DNA from: Pseudomonadota bacterium
GTDB lineage: Bacteria > Pseudomonadota > Alphaproteobacteria > Rhizobiales > Phreatobacteraceae
Direction: 5' to 3'
Length of the DNA stretch: 64,000 nucleotides
NCBI GenBank assembly: GCA_023416965.1
Contig: JAEZGJ010000065.1
Location: forward strand, 1 to 64,000
Positions 7,860-15,785 of the stretch are shown piece by piece. Each line of letters starts with the position of its first letter. Positions within the stretch are counted from its first letter, which is position 1. The notes beneath the pieces are model-generated. The model saw only the letters and a list, made by a program, of their open reading frames with translations. It ran no database searches and was not told the origin of the DNA. The position numbers and the translations under genes are program-made.

Positions 7860-9353
7860 ATGGGCATTTTAAGAAGTTCTTTCGTCAAAACCACCGCTCT
7901 CATGCTGGCCGCCGGTATCGCGGTCCTGATCCTGATCGTCGCGGCATCACTCTGGCTCACCGCCCGCTCGCAGCAGCATTTCGGCGAGGTCGTCGCCTCG
8001 CGCGCCATTCGCAGCGCCACCGCCGACCTGCTCTCGCTGATGCAGGATGCGGAGACCGGCCAGCGCGGCTTTCTCATTACCCGCGATCCCGTTTTCCTCC
8101 GCCCCTATCACTCGGCCGTCGCCAATTTCGAGCAGAGGATCGGCGCCTTCCGCCAGTCCATCGCGGCAGAGGCCGAGCTCGCCGGCCTCGCCACCCGGCT
8201 GGACGAGAGGCTGCGCCGCAAGATGGAGGAGTTGCGCAACCGCGTCGCGCTCGGCGAGGCGGGCCGGTTCGCAGAGGCCGTCGCCGAGGTCGGCACCGGA
8301 TCGGGCATGCGGCTGATGGACGAGATCAGGGCCGATCTCGGCGAGGTCCTGCAGCGGGGCGAACGGTCGCTCAGCCGCGCCATCGCAGCGCAGGACGCCA
8401 CCACCGACCAGTTGCAGTTCGTCTCCATCGCCGGCGCGATCATCATCCTCGGCCTCGCCGCGGCGGCCGCCTGGCTGATCGCCAGCTATACACGCGAACT
8501 GGCCTATTCCCGCGCGGAGCTGGAGGTGCTGAACACCGGGCTGGAACAGCGGGTCAACGAACGCACCGAGGCGCTCACCAAGGCGAACGAGGAGATCCAG
8601 CGCTTCGCCTATATCGTCACCCACGACCTCCGCGCGCCGCTGGTCAACATCATGGGGTTCACCAGCGAGCTGGAAGCCTCGATCAAGCCTGTCGCCACCC
8701 TGCTGGAGAACAAGGAAGCGAACCCCCACGATCGTGACGAGGCGCGCCAGGCCATCGAGACGGACCTGCCGGAGGCCATCGGCTTCATTCGCTCGTCCAC
8801 CCAGAAGATGGACAATCTCATCAACGCCATCCTGAAGATCTCCCGGGTGGGCACGCGCACCCTGAAACCCGAGACGATCGACCTGAAGGCTCTGGCGGAA
8901 GCCGGCGCCGCCGCCGTCCACCACCAGGCCTCCGGCGACGGCGAGGACGAGGGCATCCGCATCAAGGTGCCGCCGATCCAGATCGTCAGCGACCGGCTGT
9001 CGGTCGACCAGATCCTCGGCAACCTCCTCGACAACGCCATCAAGTACCGCGCCGCCGACCGGCCGATCCGCATCGAGATCCGCGGCCGGCGCGACCGCAA
9101 CTGGGCCTATCTCGAGGTCGAGGACAACGGCCGCGGCATCGCCGCCTCCGATACCGAGCGGGTTTTCGAACTGTTCCGCCGTTCCGGCGCCCAGACGGTT
9201 GCGGGAGAAGGCATCGGCCTCGCCCATGTCCGCACCCTCGCCCGCAATCTCGGCGGCGACATCAGCCTGTCGTCGACCCTCGGCAGCGGCAGCACCTTCA
9301 CTGTCAGGCTGCCCATCGATTTCAACGAGTTCAAGAGGAGAGCCGCGCTATGA
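7860..9353 (+). CDS. CHASE3-domain sensor histidine kinase
   Basis: A 497-residue membrane kinase. A first membrane helix (about 12-34) is followed by a CHASE3-type extracytoplasmic sensor with the typical DAETGQRGFLITRDP motif (63-77), a second helix (about 188-208), a short coiled linker (LNTGLEQRVNERTEAL), a HisKA dimerisation domain with phospho-acceptor His255 (THDLRAP) and a HATPase domain with N box (NLLDNAIKY) and G box (VEDNGRGI). The HisKA hairpin is lengthened by a charged insert after residue 280. The stop overlaps the next receiver gene by four bases, so kinase and receiver form a pair. The signal sensed is unknown. Confidence 0.95.
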   Translation: MGILRSSFVKTTALMLAAGIAVLILIVAASLWLTARSQQHFGEVVASRAIRSATADLLSLMQDAETGQRGFLITRDPVFLRPYHSAVANFEQRIGAFRQSIAAEAELAGLATRLDERLRRKMEELRNRVALGEAGRFAEAVAEVGTGSGMRLMDEIRADLGEVLQRGERSLSRAIAAQDATTDQLQFVSIAGAIIILGLAAAAAWLIASYTRELAYSRAELEVLNTGLEQRVNERTEALTKANEEIQRFAYIVTHDLRAPLVNIMGFTSELEASIKPVATLLENKEANPHDRDEARQAIETDLPEAIGFIRSSTQKMDNLINAILKISRVGTRTLKPETIDLKALAEAGAAAVHHQASGDGEDEGIRIKVPPIQIVSDRLSVDQILGNLLDNAIKYRAADRPIRIEIRGRRDRNWAYLEVEDNGRGIAASDTERVFELFRRSGAQTVAGEGIGLAHVRTLARNLGGDISLSSTLGSGSTFTVRLPIDFNEFKRRAAL

Positions 9354-9796
9354 CCCGGAGCGGGAACCCCGTCACCATCATCATGATCGAGGATGATGAG
9401 GGCCATGCGCGCCTCATCGAGAAGAACATCCGCCGCGCCGGTGTCTCCAACGAGATCATTCCGTTCACCAACGGCACGGCGGCGCTCTCCCACCTGCTCG
9501 GCCCCGACGGGTCCGGCGAGGTGAGCATCGGCCGACAACTCCTCATCCTGCTCGATCTCAACCTGCCCGACATGGGCGGCGTCGACATCCTGGAGAAGGT
9601 GAAGTCGAACCCGCACACGAAGCGGGCGCCCGTCGTTGTCCTGACGACGACGGATGACCAGCGCGAGATCCAGCGCTGCTACGACCTCGGCGCCAACGTC
9701 TACATCACCAAGCCGGTGGACTATGACGGCTTCGCCCAGGCGATCCGCCAGCTTGGCCTGTTCTTTGCGGTGATGCAGGTGCCGGAAGCCGACTGA
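9350..9796 (+). CDS. Single-domain response regulator (Rcp1-like receiver)
   Basis: The 148-residue protein is a receiver domain alone. The acidic pocket (Glu14-Asp15-Asp16), the phospho-acceptor Asp69 in LLDLNLPD and the conserved Lys121 in YITKPVDY are all present. A longer loop before Asp69 (GPDGSGEVSIGRQ) and the DLNLPDMGG motif are characteristic of the phytochrome-type Rcp1 subgroup. Translation is coupled to the kinase by an ATGA overlap. With no output domain it must work by protein contact or by passing phosphate on; the receiver-kinase encoded 16 bases downstream is the obvious next partner. Confidence 0.95.
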   Translation: MTRSGNPVTIIMIEDDEGHARLIEKNIRRAGVSNEIIPFTNGTAALSHLLGPDGSGEVSIGRQLLILLDLNLPDMGGVDILEKVKSNPHTKRAPVVVLTTTDDQREIQRCYDLGANVYITKPVDYDGFAQAIRQLGLFFAVMQVPEAD

Positions 9797-9812
9797 GCCA
9801 TCAAACCTGACC

Positions 9813-10862
9813 ATGCCCGAAGCCCAGAAGCGAATTCTCTATGTCGACGACGACGCCGCCCTTGGTCGGCTCGTCCAGCGACGGCTCGCGCGCCACGGCT
9901 TCGTCGTGGTCCATGCCGCCGATGCCGCCGCCGGCCTGGATGTCCTCGCCGGGGACGCCTTCGACGTGGTCATCCTCGACCACGACCTCGGCACCTCCAC
10001 GGGCCTCGACCTCCTGCCGCGCCTCAAGGACCATGCGCCTTCCCTGCCCGTCATCTACGTCACCGCCTCCACCGAACTGGCCATCGCCGTCGAGGCTCTG
10101 AAGGCCGGCGCCTTCGACTACGTCGTCAAGACGGTCGGCGACGACTTCGACACCCTGCTGCTCTCCGCCATCACCCAGGCGGTGGAAAAGGGCATCCTCC
10201 TGCGGCTGAAGGAAAAGGCCGAGCGCGAGGTGGCCGAGGCGCGCGACCATGCCCTCGTGCTGCTGGCCGAGGTCAATCATCGCGTCAGCAACAGCCTCGC
10301 GCTCGTATCCTCGCTGATCCGCATGCAGGCAGCAGCGTCGAAGGATCCGGAGACCAAGGCAGCCCTCGTCACCACCCAGGCCCGCATCGCGGCCGTCGGC
10401 GACCTGCACCGCAACCTCTACACCTCCGATGACGTGCGCTCGGTTGATCTCGGCGCCTACCTCGCCTCCGTCCTCGACGCGGTGCGGCTGTCGGTCGCCG
10501 ACACCGGCTCGGCGGCGACGGTCAGCTTCCAGCCCGCCAGCGTGCTGTGCCGCACCGACAAGGCGGTCCCTGTGGGCATGATAGTCACAGAACTCGTCAC
10601 CAACGCACTGAAATACGCCTATCCCGACAGGGCCGGTGAGGTCCGGGTGGCGCTCGCTGCAGATCCAGAGGGCATCGAGCTCACCGTCGCCGACGACGGC
10701 GTCGGCTGGCGCGGCGCCGGGCCGGCGCGGGGCTCGGGCCTCGGCAGCCGCATCATCGCCTCGATGGCCAAGAGCCTCGACAGTCAGGTCGATTATCTCG
10801 ACGTTCCCACTGGCACCTGCGCCCGCCTGAAGGTGCCCGCCGCCGTTCTGGAGCGGCGCTGA
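9813..10862 (+). CDS. Response regulator receiver fused to HisKA_2-type histidine kinase
   Basis: A 349-residue soluble hybrid. Residues 6-120 are a receiver domain with acidic residues near Asp12-Asp14, phospho-acceptor Asp56 (VILDHD) and Lys106 (VVKTV). After a short helical linker, a HisKA_2/HWE-like dimerisation domain begins with EVNHRVSNSLALVSSL (His156 the likely acceptor), then an HATPase domain (VTELVTNALKYAYP near 253, VADDGVGW near 288, GSGLGSRII). The order receiver-kinase suggests it is switched on by phosphate from the preceding receiver or kinase. It closes a three-gene cassette with no DNA-binding output. HWE-like kinases of this sort often feed the general stress response in alphaproteobacteria, but that link is inference. 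Confidence 0.92.
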   Translation: MPEAQKRILYVDDDAALGRLVQRRLARHGFVVVHAADAAAGLDVLAGDAFDVVILDHDLGTSTGLDLLPRLKDHAPSLPVIYVTASTELAIAVEALKAGAFDYVVKTVGDDFDTLLLSAITQAVEKGILLRLKEKAEREVAEARDHALVLLAEVNHRVSNSLALVSSLIRMQAAASKDPETKAALVTTQARIAAVGDLHRNLYTSDDVRSVDLGAYLASVLDAVRLSVADTGSAATVSFQPASVLCRTDKAVPVGMIVTELVTNALKYAYPDRAGEVRVALAADPEGIELTVADDGVGWRGAGPARGSGLGSRIIASMAKSLDSQVDYLDVPTGTCARLKVPAAVLERR

Positions 10863-10884
10863 ACGGGGCGCCCCGGTTCAGCGC
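10856..10884. terminator. Inverted repeat spanning both stop codons of a convergent gene pair
   Basis: GCGCTGAAC (10856-10864) pairs perfectly with GTTCAGCGC (10876-10884), enclosing GGGGC-GCCCC that can extend the stem with one bulge. The TGA of the receiver-kinase (10860-10862) and that of the deacetylase (complement of 10878-10880) sit in opposite arms. It probably acts as a shared bidirectional terminator or mRNA end stabiliser; there is no T-tract on either side. Confidence 0.5.
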
Positions 10885-11822
10885 TCCACCCGCAGATGAG
10901 GCCGCCACGGGTCAAGCCCGAGACCCGCCCGCCAGTGATGGGCGATGGCGTCGCGCCGCGCGAACCAGACGCCGGGAGTCGCCGCCATGTGGTCGAGCAG
11001 GCGTTCCAGCCCGCCGATGCGCGCCGGACGGCCGATGATCCTCAGGTGCAGGCCGACGGAGAGCATGCGCGGCTCGCTGCCGCCCTCCGCCAGCAGCCGG
11101 TCGAAGGCGCCGATGCAGTAGCGCGCGAAGTCGTCGGCCTGGACGAAACCGCCGCCCGGCTGGAAGCGCATGTCGTTGGTGTCGAAGGCATAGGGCAGGA
11201 TGACGAGATCCCGCCCCCCGTCCTCATGCATGAAGGGTAGATCGTCGTTGTAAGCGTTGGAATCGTAGAGAAACCCACCGTGCTCGAGGAGCAGGCGCCG
11301 GGTGTTCACCGAGGTCGCGGAGCGGGTGTGCCAGCCGACCGGCGGCGCGCCGGAGGCGGCCGCAATCGCCTCCACCGTCCGCGCGATCGCCTCACGCTCG
11401 GCGCCCTCCGCCATGTGGACATGCTTCTCCCAGCGCCAGCCGTGGCAGGAGATCTCGTGGCCGTCGGCCACCGCCTCCTCGGCGAGCCACGGCGACAGGG
11501 CGATGGCGCGACCGCAGGCGTTCAGCGTCGCCGCGATGCCGCGATCCGCGAGCGCCTTGCGGATGCGGGGCCAGCCGCGGCGGGTGCCGTATTCGTAGTG
11601 GCTCTCCATGCAGAGGTCGCGGGAGCCCTCGATGCGCTCCACCGCCTCGTAGATGAACTCGTTGGCCTCGTCCCCGGCGCCGAGGGAGAGCTCGGCCCCC
11701 TCCTCCACGTTGACGACGATGGAGACCGCCAGACGCGCGTCGTTCGGCCAGCGGATGGCGGGTGGAGAGGCGCCATAGCCGCGGAAGTCGCGGTCGGTGG
11801 CCGGCACGGGGAACGACGGCAT
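10878..11822 (-). CDS. Polysaccharide deacetylase family protein (PuuE/cyclic amidohydrolase-like)
   Basis: A 314-residue protein of the NodB/polysaccharide deacetylase fold. The VVNVEEGAE motif (about residues 36-44), the MESHYEYG stretch and HEISCHGWRWEKH (about 129-141) match the subgroup that contains the allantoinase PuuE and related enzymes opening cyclic amides rather than true chitin deacetylases. The ATG at 11822 shares one base with the stop of the upstream ABC permease (TGATG), so it is the last gene of the importer operon. That position suggests it acts on the compound imported. Substrate is not determined by the sequence. Confidence 0.85.
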   Translation of the reverse strand: MPSFPVPATDRDFRGYGASPPAIRWPNDARLAVSIVVNVEEGAELSLGAGDEANEFIYEAVERIEGSRDLCMESHYEYGTRRGWPRIRKALADRGIAATLNACGRAIALSPWLAEEAVADGHEISCHGWRWEKHVHMAEGAEREAIARTVEAIAAASGAPPVGWHTRSATSVNTRRLLLEHGGFLYDSNAYNDDLPFMHEDGGRDLVILPYAFDTNDMRFQPGGGFVQADDFARYCIGAFDRLLAEGGSEPRMLSVGLHLRIIGRPARIGGLERLLDHMAATPGVWFARRDAIAHHWRAGLGLDPWRPHLRVER

Positions 11823-12622
11823 CAGAAATCCGCGAGGCGCCTCAGACCGACGAGCCTGTCGCCGATGATGAGCGCGATCACCGCCAGCAGGATGAGGCCC
11901 GTCGAGATCGCGGCGATGACCGGGTCCGGGCGCTCCTCGACGAACTGTAGCATCTGGATCGGCAGCGTCTTGGTCCAGGCGTCGGTGAAGAAGATGGAGA
12001 TCGGGTAATTGTCCATCGAGGCGAGGAAGGCGAACATGGCCGAGGTCAGGAAGGCAGGCGCCAGCGCCGGCACCATGACCTTGCGCAGGGCCTTGCCATA
12101 GGAGCAGCCCAGCGTCCGCGCCGCGTCGATCAGCGTGAAGTCGAAGAGGCTGAGGGCGGCCAGCACCGTGCGCACCACATAAGGCATGGTGATCACCACA
12201 TGGGCGACGAGCAGGCTCGGCCAGGCCTCGCGCAGCCCCACCGTCTTGAAGCCCTGCAGCATGGCGATACCGACCACGAGCCCGGGCAGCATCAGCGGCG
12301 AGACGAGGAAGGTGGCGATGGCGTCGCGGCCGGAAAAGCGCCCGCGCACCAGGGCGATGGCGCAGAGCGTGCCCAGCACCAGCGAGACCAGCGTCGACAG
12401 CGTGGCGATCTGCAGCGAGGTGGCGAGCGAGGGCCACAGGCCCCGCGTGCCGGGGAGCTGGTTGTACCAGCGCATGGACCAGCCCGGCGGCGGCAGTGTG
12501 AAGACCGCCGAGGACCCGAAGGACACCGCCACCGTCACCACCAGCGGCGTCAGCAGGAAGACGATGGCGAAGAGCGCCATGGCCCAGACCAGCGCGGAGG
12601 CGACGCGTTCGATCGCCGTCAT
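11822..12622 (-). CDS. ABC transporter permease (PotC-like)
   Basis: A 266-residue inner-membrane permease with about six helices and the BPD_transp_1 coupling motif near residues 165-185 (DAARTLGCSYGKALRKVMVP, the EAA loop). Its similarity pattern is that of PotC in spermidine/putrescine-type importers. The ATG at 12622 overlaps the stop of the first permease by four bases; an upstream ATG 30 bases earlier lies inside that gene and was rejected. It is the second permease of a binding protein-ATPase-permease-permease operon transcribed leftward from 15636. Confidence 0.94.
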   Translation of the reverse strand: MTAIERVASALVWAMALFAIVFLLTPLVVTVAVSFGSSAVFTLPPPGWSMRWYNQLPGTRGLWPSLATSLQIATLSTLVSLVLGTLCAIALVRGRFSGRDAIATFLVSPLMLPGLVVGIAMLQGFKTVGLREAWPSLLVAHVVITMPYVVRTVLAALSLFDFTLIDAARTLGCSYGKALRKVMVPALAPAFLTSAMFAFLASMDNYPISIFFTDAWTKTLPIQMLQFVEERPDPVIAAISTGLILLAVIALIIGDRLVGLRRLADF

Positions 12623-13455
12623 TGCGTGCCTCCAAGGCGCTTGGCCAGCCACGACGAGGCAACGACGATGGAGACCGCCAGCACCAGCAGCACCACGGCC
12701 GTGGTCGATCCCAGAGCCTCGTTGCGCATGAGCAGGAAGGACCGGCCGGTCAGCGTCGCCAGCATCTGGAAGCGGTCGCCGATGAGGAGGCTCGGGATGA
12801 CGAACATCGACACCGACATGGAGAAGACGAAGGCGATGCCGGAGACGAGGCCCGGCAGCGTCAGCGGCAGGAAGATGCGGCGGAAGCGGTAGAGCGGGCT
12901 GGCGCCGAGCGTCGCCCCCGCTTCCGACAGGCGCGGGTCGATCAGCTTCACCACCGAATAGATCGGCAGGATCATGAAGGGCAGGAAGACGTTGGCCGCG
13001 CCCATGACGAGCCCGGTCTCGGTAAAGAGCAGCCTCTGCGGTTCGCTCCAGATGCCGGTGCCGACGAGCAGCTGGGAGACGACACCGTCGCGCCGGAGCA
13101 CGATCTGCCAGGCGAAGGCCTTCACCACCACGCCGATGGAGAGCGGCAGGATGATCGCCACCAGGAGCGCCACCTGCATCAGCCCCTTCGCCCGCGCCAT
13201 GGCGATGGCGACGGGAAAGCCGATGAGGAGGCAGACCAGCGTCGTCATCAGGGCGATGCGCAGCGTGTTCCAGATCACCCGCCAGGAATAGGGATCGGCG
13301 AAGAACTGCACGAAGAGCTGGAGGGTGAAGCCCTCCGGGCCGGTGACGCTGCGCGCCAGCAGGAAGACCAGCGGCAGGGCATAGACGAGGCCGAGATAGG
13401 CGACGGCCGGCAAGGCGAGCCAGCCGATCGGATCCTTATGCGCAGCCGTGCTCAT
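12619..13455 (-). CDS. ABC transporter permease (PotB-like)
   Basis: This 278-residue permease has about six membrane helices and a large periplasmic loop after the first, followed by the EAA coupling loop (EAGATLGASPLYRFRRIFLP, about residues 185-204). It is the PotB-like partner of the permease encoded next. Its start codon overlaps the ATPase gene by four bases (13452-13455) and its stop overlaps the second permease by four, a fully coupled arrangement. Confidence 0.94.
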   Translation of the reverse strand: MSTAAHKDPIGWLALPAVAYLGLVYALPLVFLLARSVTGPEGFTLQLFVQFFADPYSWRVIWNTLRIALMTTLVCLLIGFPVAIAMARAKGLMQVALLVAIILPLSIGVVVKAFAWQIVLRRDGVVSQLLVGTGIWSEPQRLLFTETGLVMGAANVFLPFMILPIYSVVKLIDPRLSEAGATLGASPLYRFRRIFLPLTLPGLVSGIAFVFSMSVSMFVIPSLLIGDRFQMLATLTGRSFLLMRNEALGSTTAVVLLVLAVSIVVASSWLAKRLGGTQ

Positions 13456-14537
13456 GCCGCGCGGTCCGGCATGGGATAGAGCAGCGTGTCGGCGACGCGC
13501 CAGGACAGCGCCAGCATGGCCCCGGGGGCGGTACCAGCAGGCAAGCCTGCGACGCTCTCGATCTGGATCGGCATGTCGGCCGGCGCATCGAAATGAGCCT
13601 GGACCCGCGAGCCCTGGAAGACGACGTCGGTCAGCCGCGCCCGGATCGTGTTCTCGGCCGCGTTCTCGCCGAAGGCCATCAGTTCGGGACGGACCGCGAC
13701 GAGAACGGGGCTTCCCGTCACGAAGCGACCAGGTGCGCGGACGCGGCCGGCGGCCGTGTCCACCGCAACCTCGCCCTCCCCGGTCGTCTCCACCACCGTG
13801 CCGGGGATGCGGGTCGAGAGGCCGACGAATCCCAGCGCGAAGGGTGTCGCCGGCTTCTTGTAGATCGTGCCGGGGTCGGCGAGTTGCTCGATCCGGCCGC
13901 GGTTCATCACCGCGATGCGGTCGGACATCATCAGCGCCTCGTCCTGGTCGTGGGTGACGAAGATCGCGGTGGTGCCGACCTCGCGCAGAAGGCGCTTCAG
14001 CTCGATCTGCATGGTCTCGCGCAGCTTGCGGTCGAGCGCCGAGAAGGGCTCGTCCAGCAGCATCAGCTTCGGCTTGACCGCAAGCGCCCGGGCGACCGCC
14101 ACGCGCTGCTGCTGACCGCCGGAGAGCGCCCGCACCGACCGGTCCGAGAGGTGGCTCATGTGGATGAGGTCGAGGAAACGCGCGACGGTCGAGCGGATCT
14201 CCTCCTTCGGCGCGCCGCGCGCTTCCAGGCCGAAGGCGACGTTCTCCGCCACCGTGAGGTGCGGAAACAGCGCGTAGCTCTGGAATACCACGCCGACGTC
14301 GCGATGATGCGGCGGCTTGGCGGAGATGTCCTCGCCGTCGAGAACGATCCAGCCGGAATCGGCGGCGAGCAGATCGGCCACGATGCGCAGCAGCGTGGTC
14401 TTGCCGCAGCCTGACGGGCCGAGCAGCGAGACGAACTCGCCCGGCGCGACGCCGAGGTCGACGCCGTCGAGCACCATGGTCCCGCCGAAGGCCTTGGCGG
14501 CGCGGCGGACATCGAGGAAGGCGGGGGTCTGGGTCAT
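13452..14537 (-). CDS. ABC transporter ATP-binding protein (PotA-like)
   Basis: A 361-residue ATPase driving the importer. Walker A (GPSGCGKTT, residues 40-48), Q-loop (VFQSYALFPHLTV, near 84), signature LSGGQ (138-142) and Walker B (LMLLDEP, 158-164) are all intact, with a C-terminal TOBE domain (about 270-355) as in PotA and FbpC. It lies 46 bases after the binding-protein gene and overlaps the first permease. The family transports polyamines, iron or small organic solutes; with the deacetylase and amidase next to it, a nitrogenous organic solute is more likely than a metal. Confidence 0.95.
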   Translation of the reverse strand: MTQTPAFLDVRRAAKAFGGTMVLDGVDLGVAPGEFVSLLGPSGCGKTTLLRIVADLLAADSGWIVLDGEDISAKPPHHRDVGVVFQSYALFPHLTVAENVAFGLEARGAPKEEIRSTVARFLDLIHMSHLSDRSVRALSGGQQQRVAVARALAVKPKLMLLDEPFSALDRKLRETMQIELKRLLREVGTTAIFVTHDQDEALMMSDRIAVMNRGRIEQLADPGTIYKKPATPFALGFVGLSTRIPGTVVETTGEGEVAVDTAAGRVRAPGRFVTGSPVLVAVRPELMAFGENAAENTIRARLTDVVFQGSRVQAHFDAPADMPIQIESVAGLPAGTAPGAMLALSWRVADTLLYPMPDRAA

Positions 14538-14583
14538 GGCATGAGCGGACGGGCGGCGTCGGGCGCCGCGCCGTCCTGCCGTC

Positions 14584-15636
14584 TTACATGGACATCTCGC
14601 GGTCCCAGCGCTTCACCCAGTCGTTGCGGTTGTCCGCCACGAAGGCCCAGTCGATGGTGTGGACGGCGACGCCCGTGGGCATGCCGGGCGGCGGCGGAAC
14701 GTCCACGTTGGTCGGCAGCGCGAAGGTCGGCGGCGCAATCTTGGACTGCACCTCGGCGCCGAGGAGCTCGTTCACATAGGCGAAGGCGAGATCCTGGTTC
14801 GGCCCGCCCTTCACCACGGCGATGCCCGATGGCACCGGGAAAATGCCTTCCTTCGGCGCGGCGAGGCCGATCGGCGCGCCGTCGAGGCGGCGCTGCAGCG
14901 CGAAGGAGGAGAGCGCGCCCACGATCATGTGCGCCTCGCCCTGCTCCAGAAGGCTGAAGGCCTGGGGCATCTGGTTGTAGACGGTAAGGAGGTTCGGCTT
15001 CAGCGAGATCAGCTTCTTGAAGCCCGATTCCGTGTCGCGCGTTGCTTCCGCCATGGGCTTGCCGGTGGCCAGGTGCGAGGCCATGAACAGGTTCGGCAGA
15101 CCTTCGGTGTTCTGCAGCGACGGGATGATGATGCGGCCGTTGTATTTCGGGTCGTAGGCCTCCGCCCAGGACGCCGGCGGCGTCTTGATGACGTTGGTGT
15201 TGTAGGCAATCCCCTGCCAGGGCTGCAGGTAGTTCGCCCACTGCCCGTCCATGTGGACAGTGCCCGGCTTCAGCTTGGCGAGGTTCGACGCCTTGGCCGC
15301 GGTGATCGGCTCCAGCAGCTGCTCCTTCACGGCGAGGATCATCACCGGATCGTCCATCTGAACGACGGAGAGATAGGGCCGGTCCTTGTTCTTCTGCATC
15401 TTTTCGAGGTTCACCAGCGAGCGGGTGCCCTCGAAGGTCAGCTTGGCGTTGTATTTCCGCTCGAACAGCGGCGCCACATGCGCCTCGACCCATGGCTTGT
15501 GGCTGGCAGCGCCGCCGACCACGATCTCGCGCGTCTGCGCCCTCAGCACCGAAGGCGCTGCGACCATCGCGCCGCTGATCCCGAGGCTTGCCAGCAGGCT
15601 GCGCCGATCGATCCCGTGACGGTTGAAGACTGCCAT
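14584..15636 (-). CDS. ABC transporter extracellular solute-binding protein (PotD-like)
   Basis: The 350-residue periplasmic receptor of the importer. A leader with paired arginines (GIDRRSLLASLGISG) suggests Tat export, with cleavage near SVLRAQ. The mature part has the class-2 binding protein pattern (LAYNTN-like IAYNTNVIKTPPASW near residue 150, WDREMSM at the end). The ATG at 15636 is preceded by AGAGGAG, and the in-frame reading upstream is only the shadow of the amidase and NnrS genes. It heads the leftward operon SBP-ATPase-permease-permease-deacetylase. Confidence 0.93.
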   Translation of the reverse strand: MAVFNRHGIDRRSLLASLGISGAMVAAPSVLRAQTREIVVGGAASHKPWVEAHVAPLFERKYNAKLTFEGTRSLVNLEKMQKNKDRPYLSVVQMDDPVMILAVKEQLLEPITAAKASNLAKLKPGTVHMDGQWANYLQPWQGIAYNTNVIKTPPASWAEAYDPKYNGRIIIPSLQNTEGLPNLFMASHLATGKPMAEATRDTESGFKKLISLKPNLLTVYNQMPQAFSLLEQGEAHMIVGALSSFALQRRLDGAPIGLAAPKEGIFPVPSGIAVVKGGPNQDLAFAYVNELLGAEVQSKIAPPTFALPTNVDVPPPPGMPTGVAVHTIDWAFVADNRNDWVKRWDREMSM

Positions 15637-15785
15637 GTCGAAACTCCTCTCGCCGCGGATCCGCGACCCCTGCCCGGGCAGCAAGAGCCATGCCGGAACG
15701 GAATGGACCGGACTCGCCGCCGCGCGGTCCCCGATCCGCCTCTTTTTTGGGCAGGCGACTGGCGTCGAACCGGGCGGTTGAGTGC

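Noticed and set aside
15680..15691. Sigma-54 promoter before the PotD-like gene (TGGC and TTGC on the minus strand)
   Set aside because: The two elements are only two bases apart instead of the required spacing.
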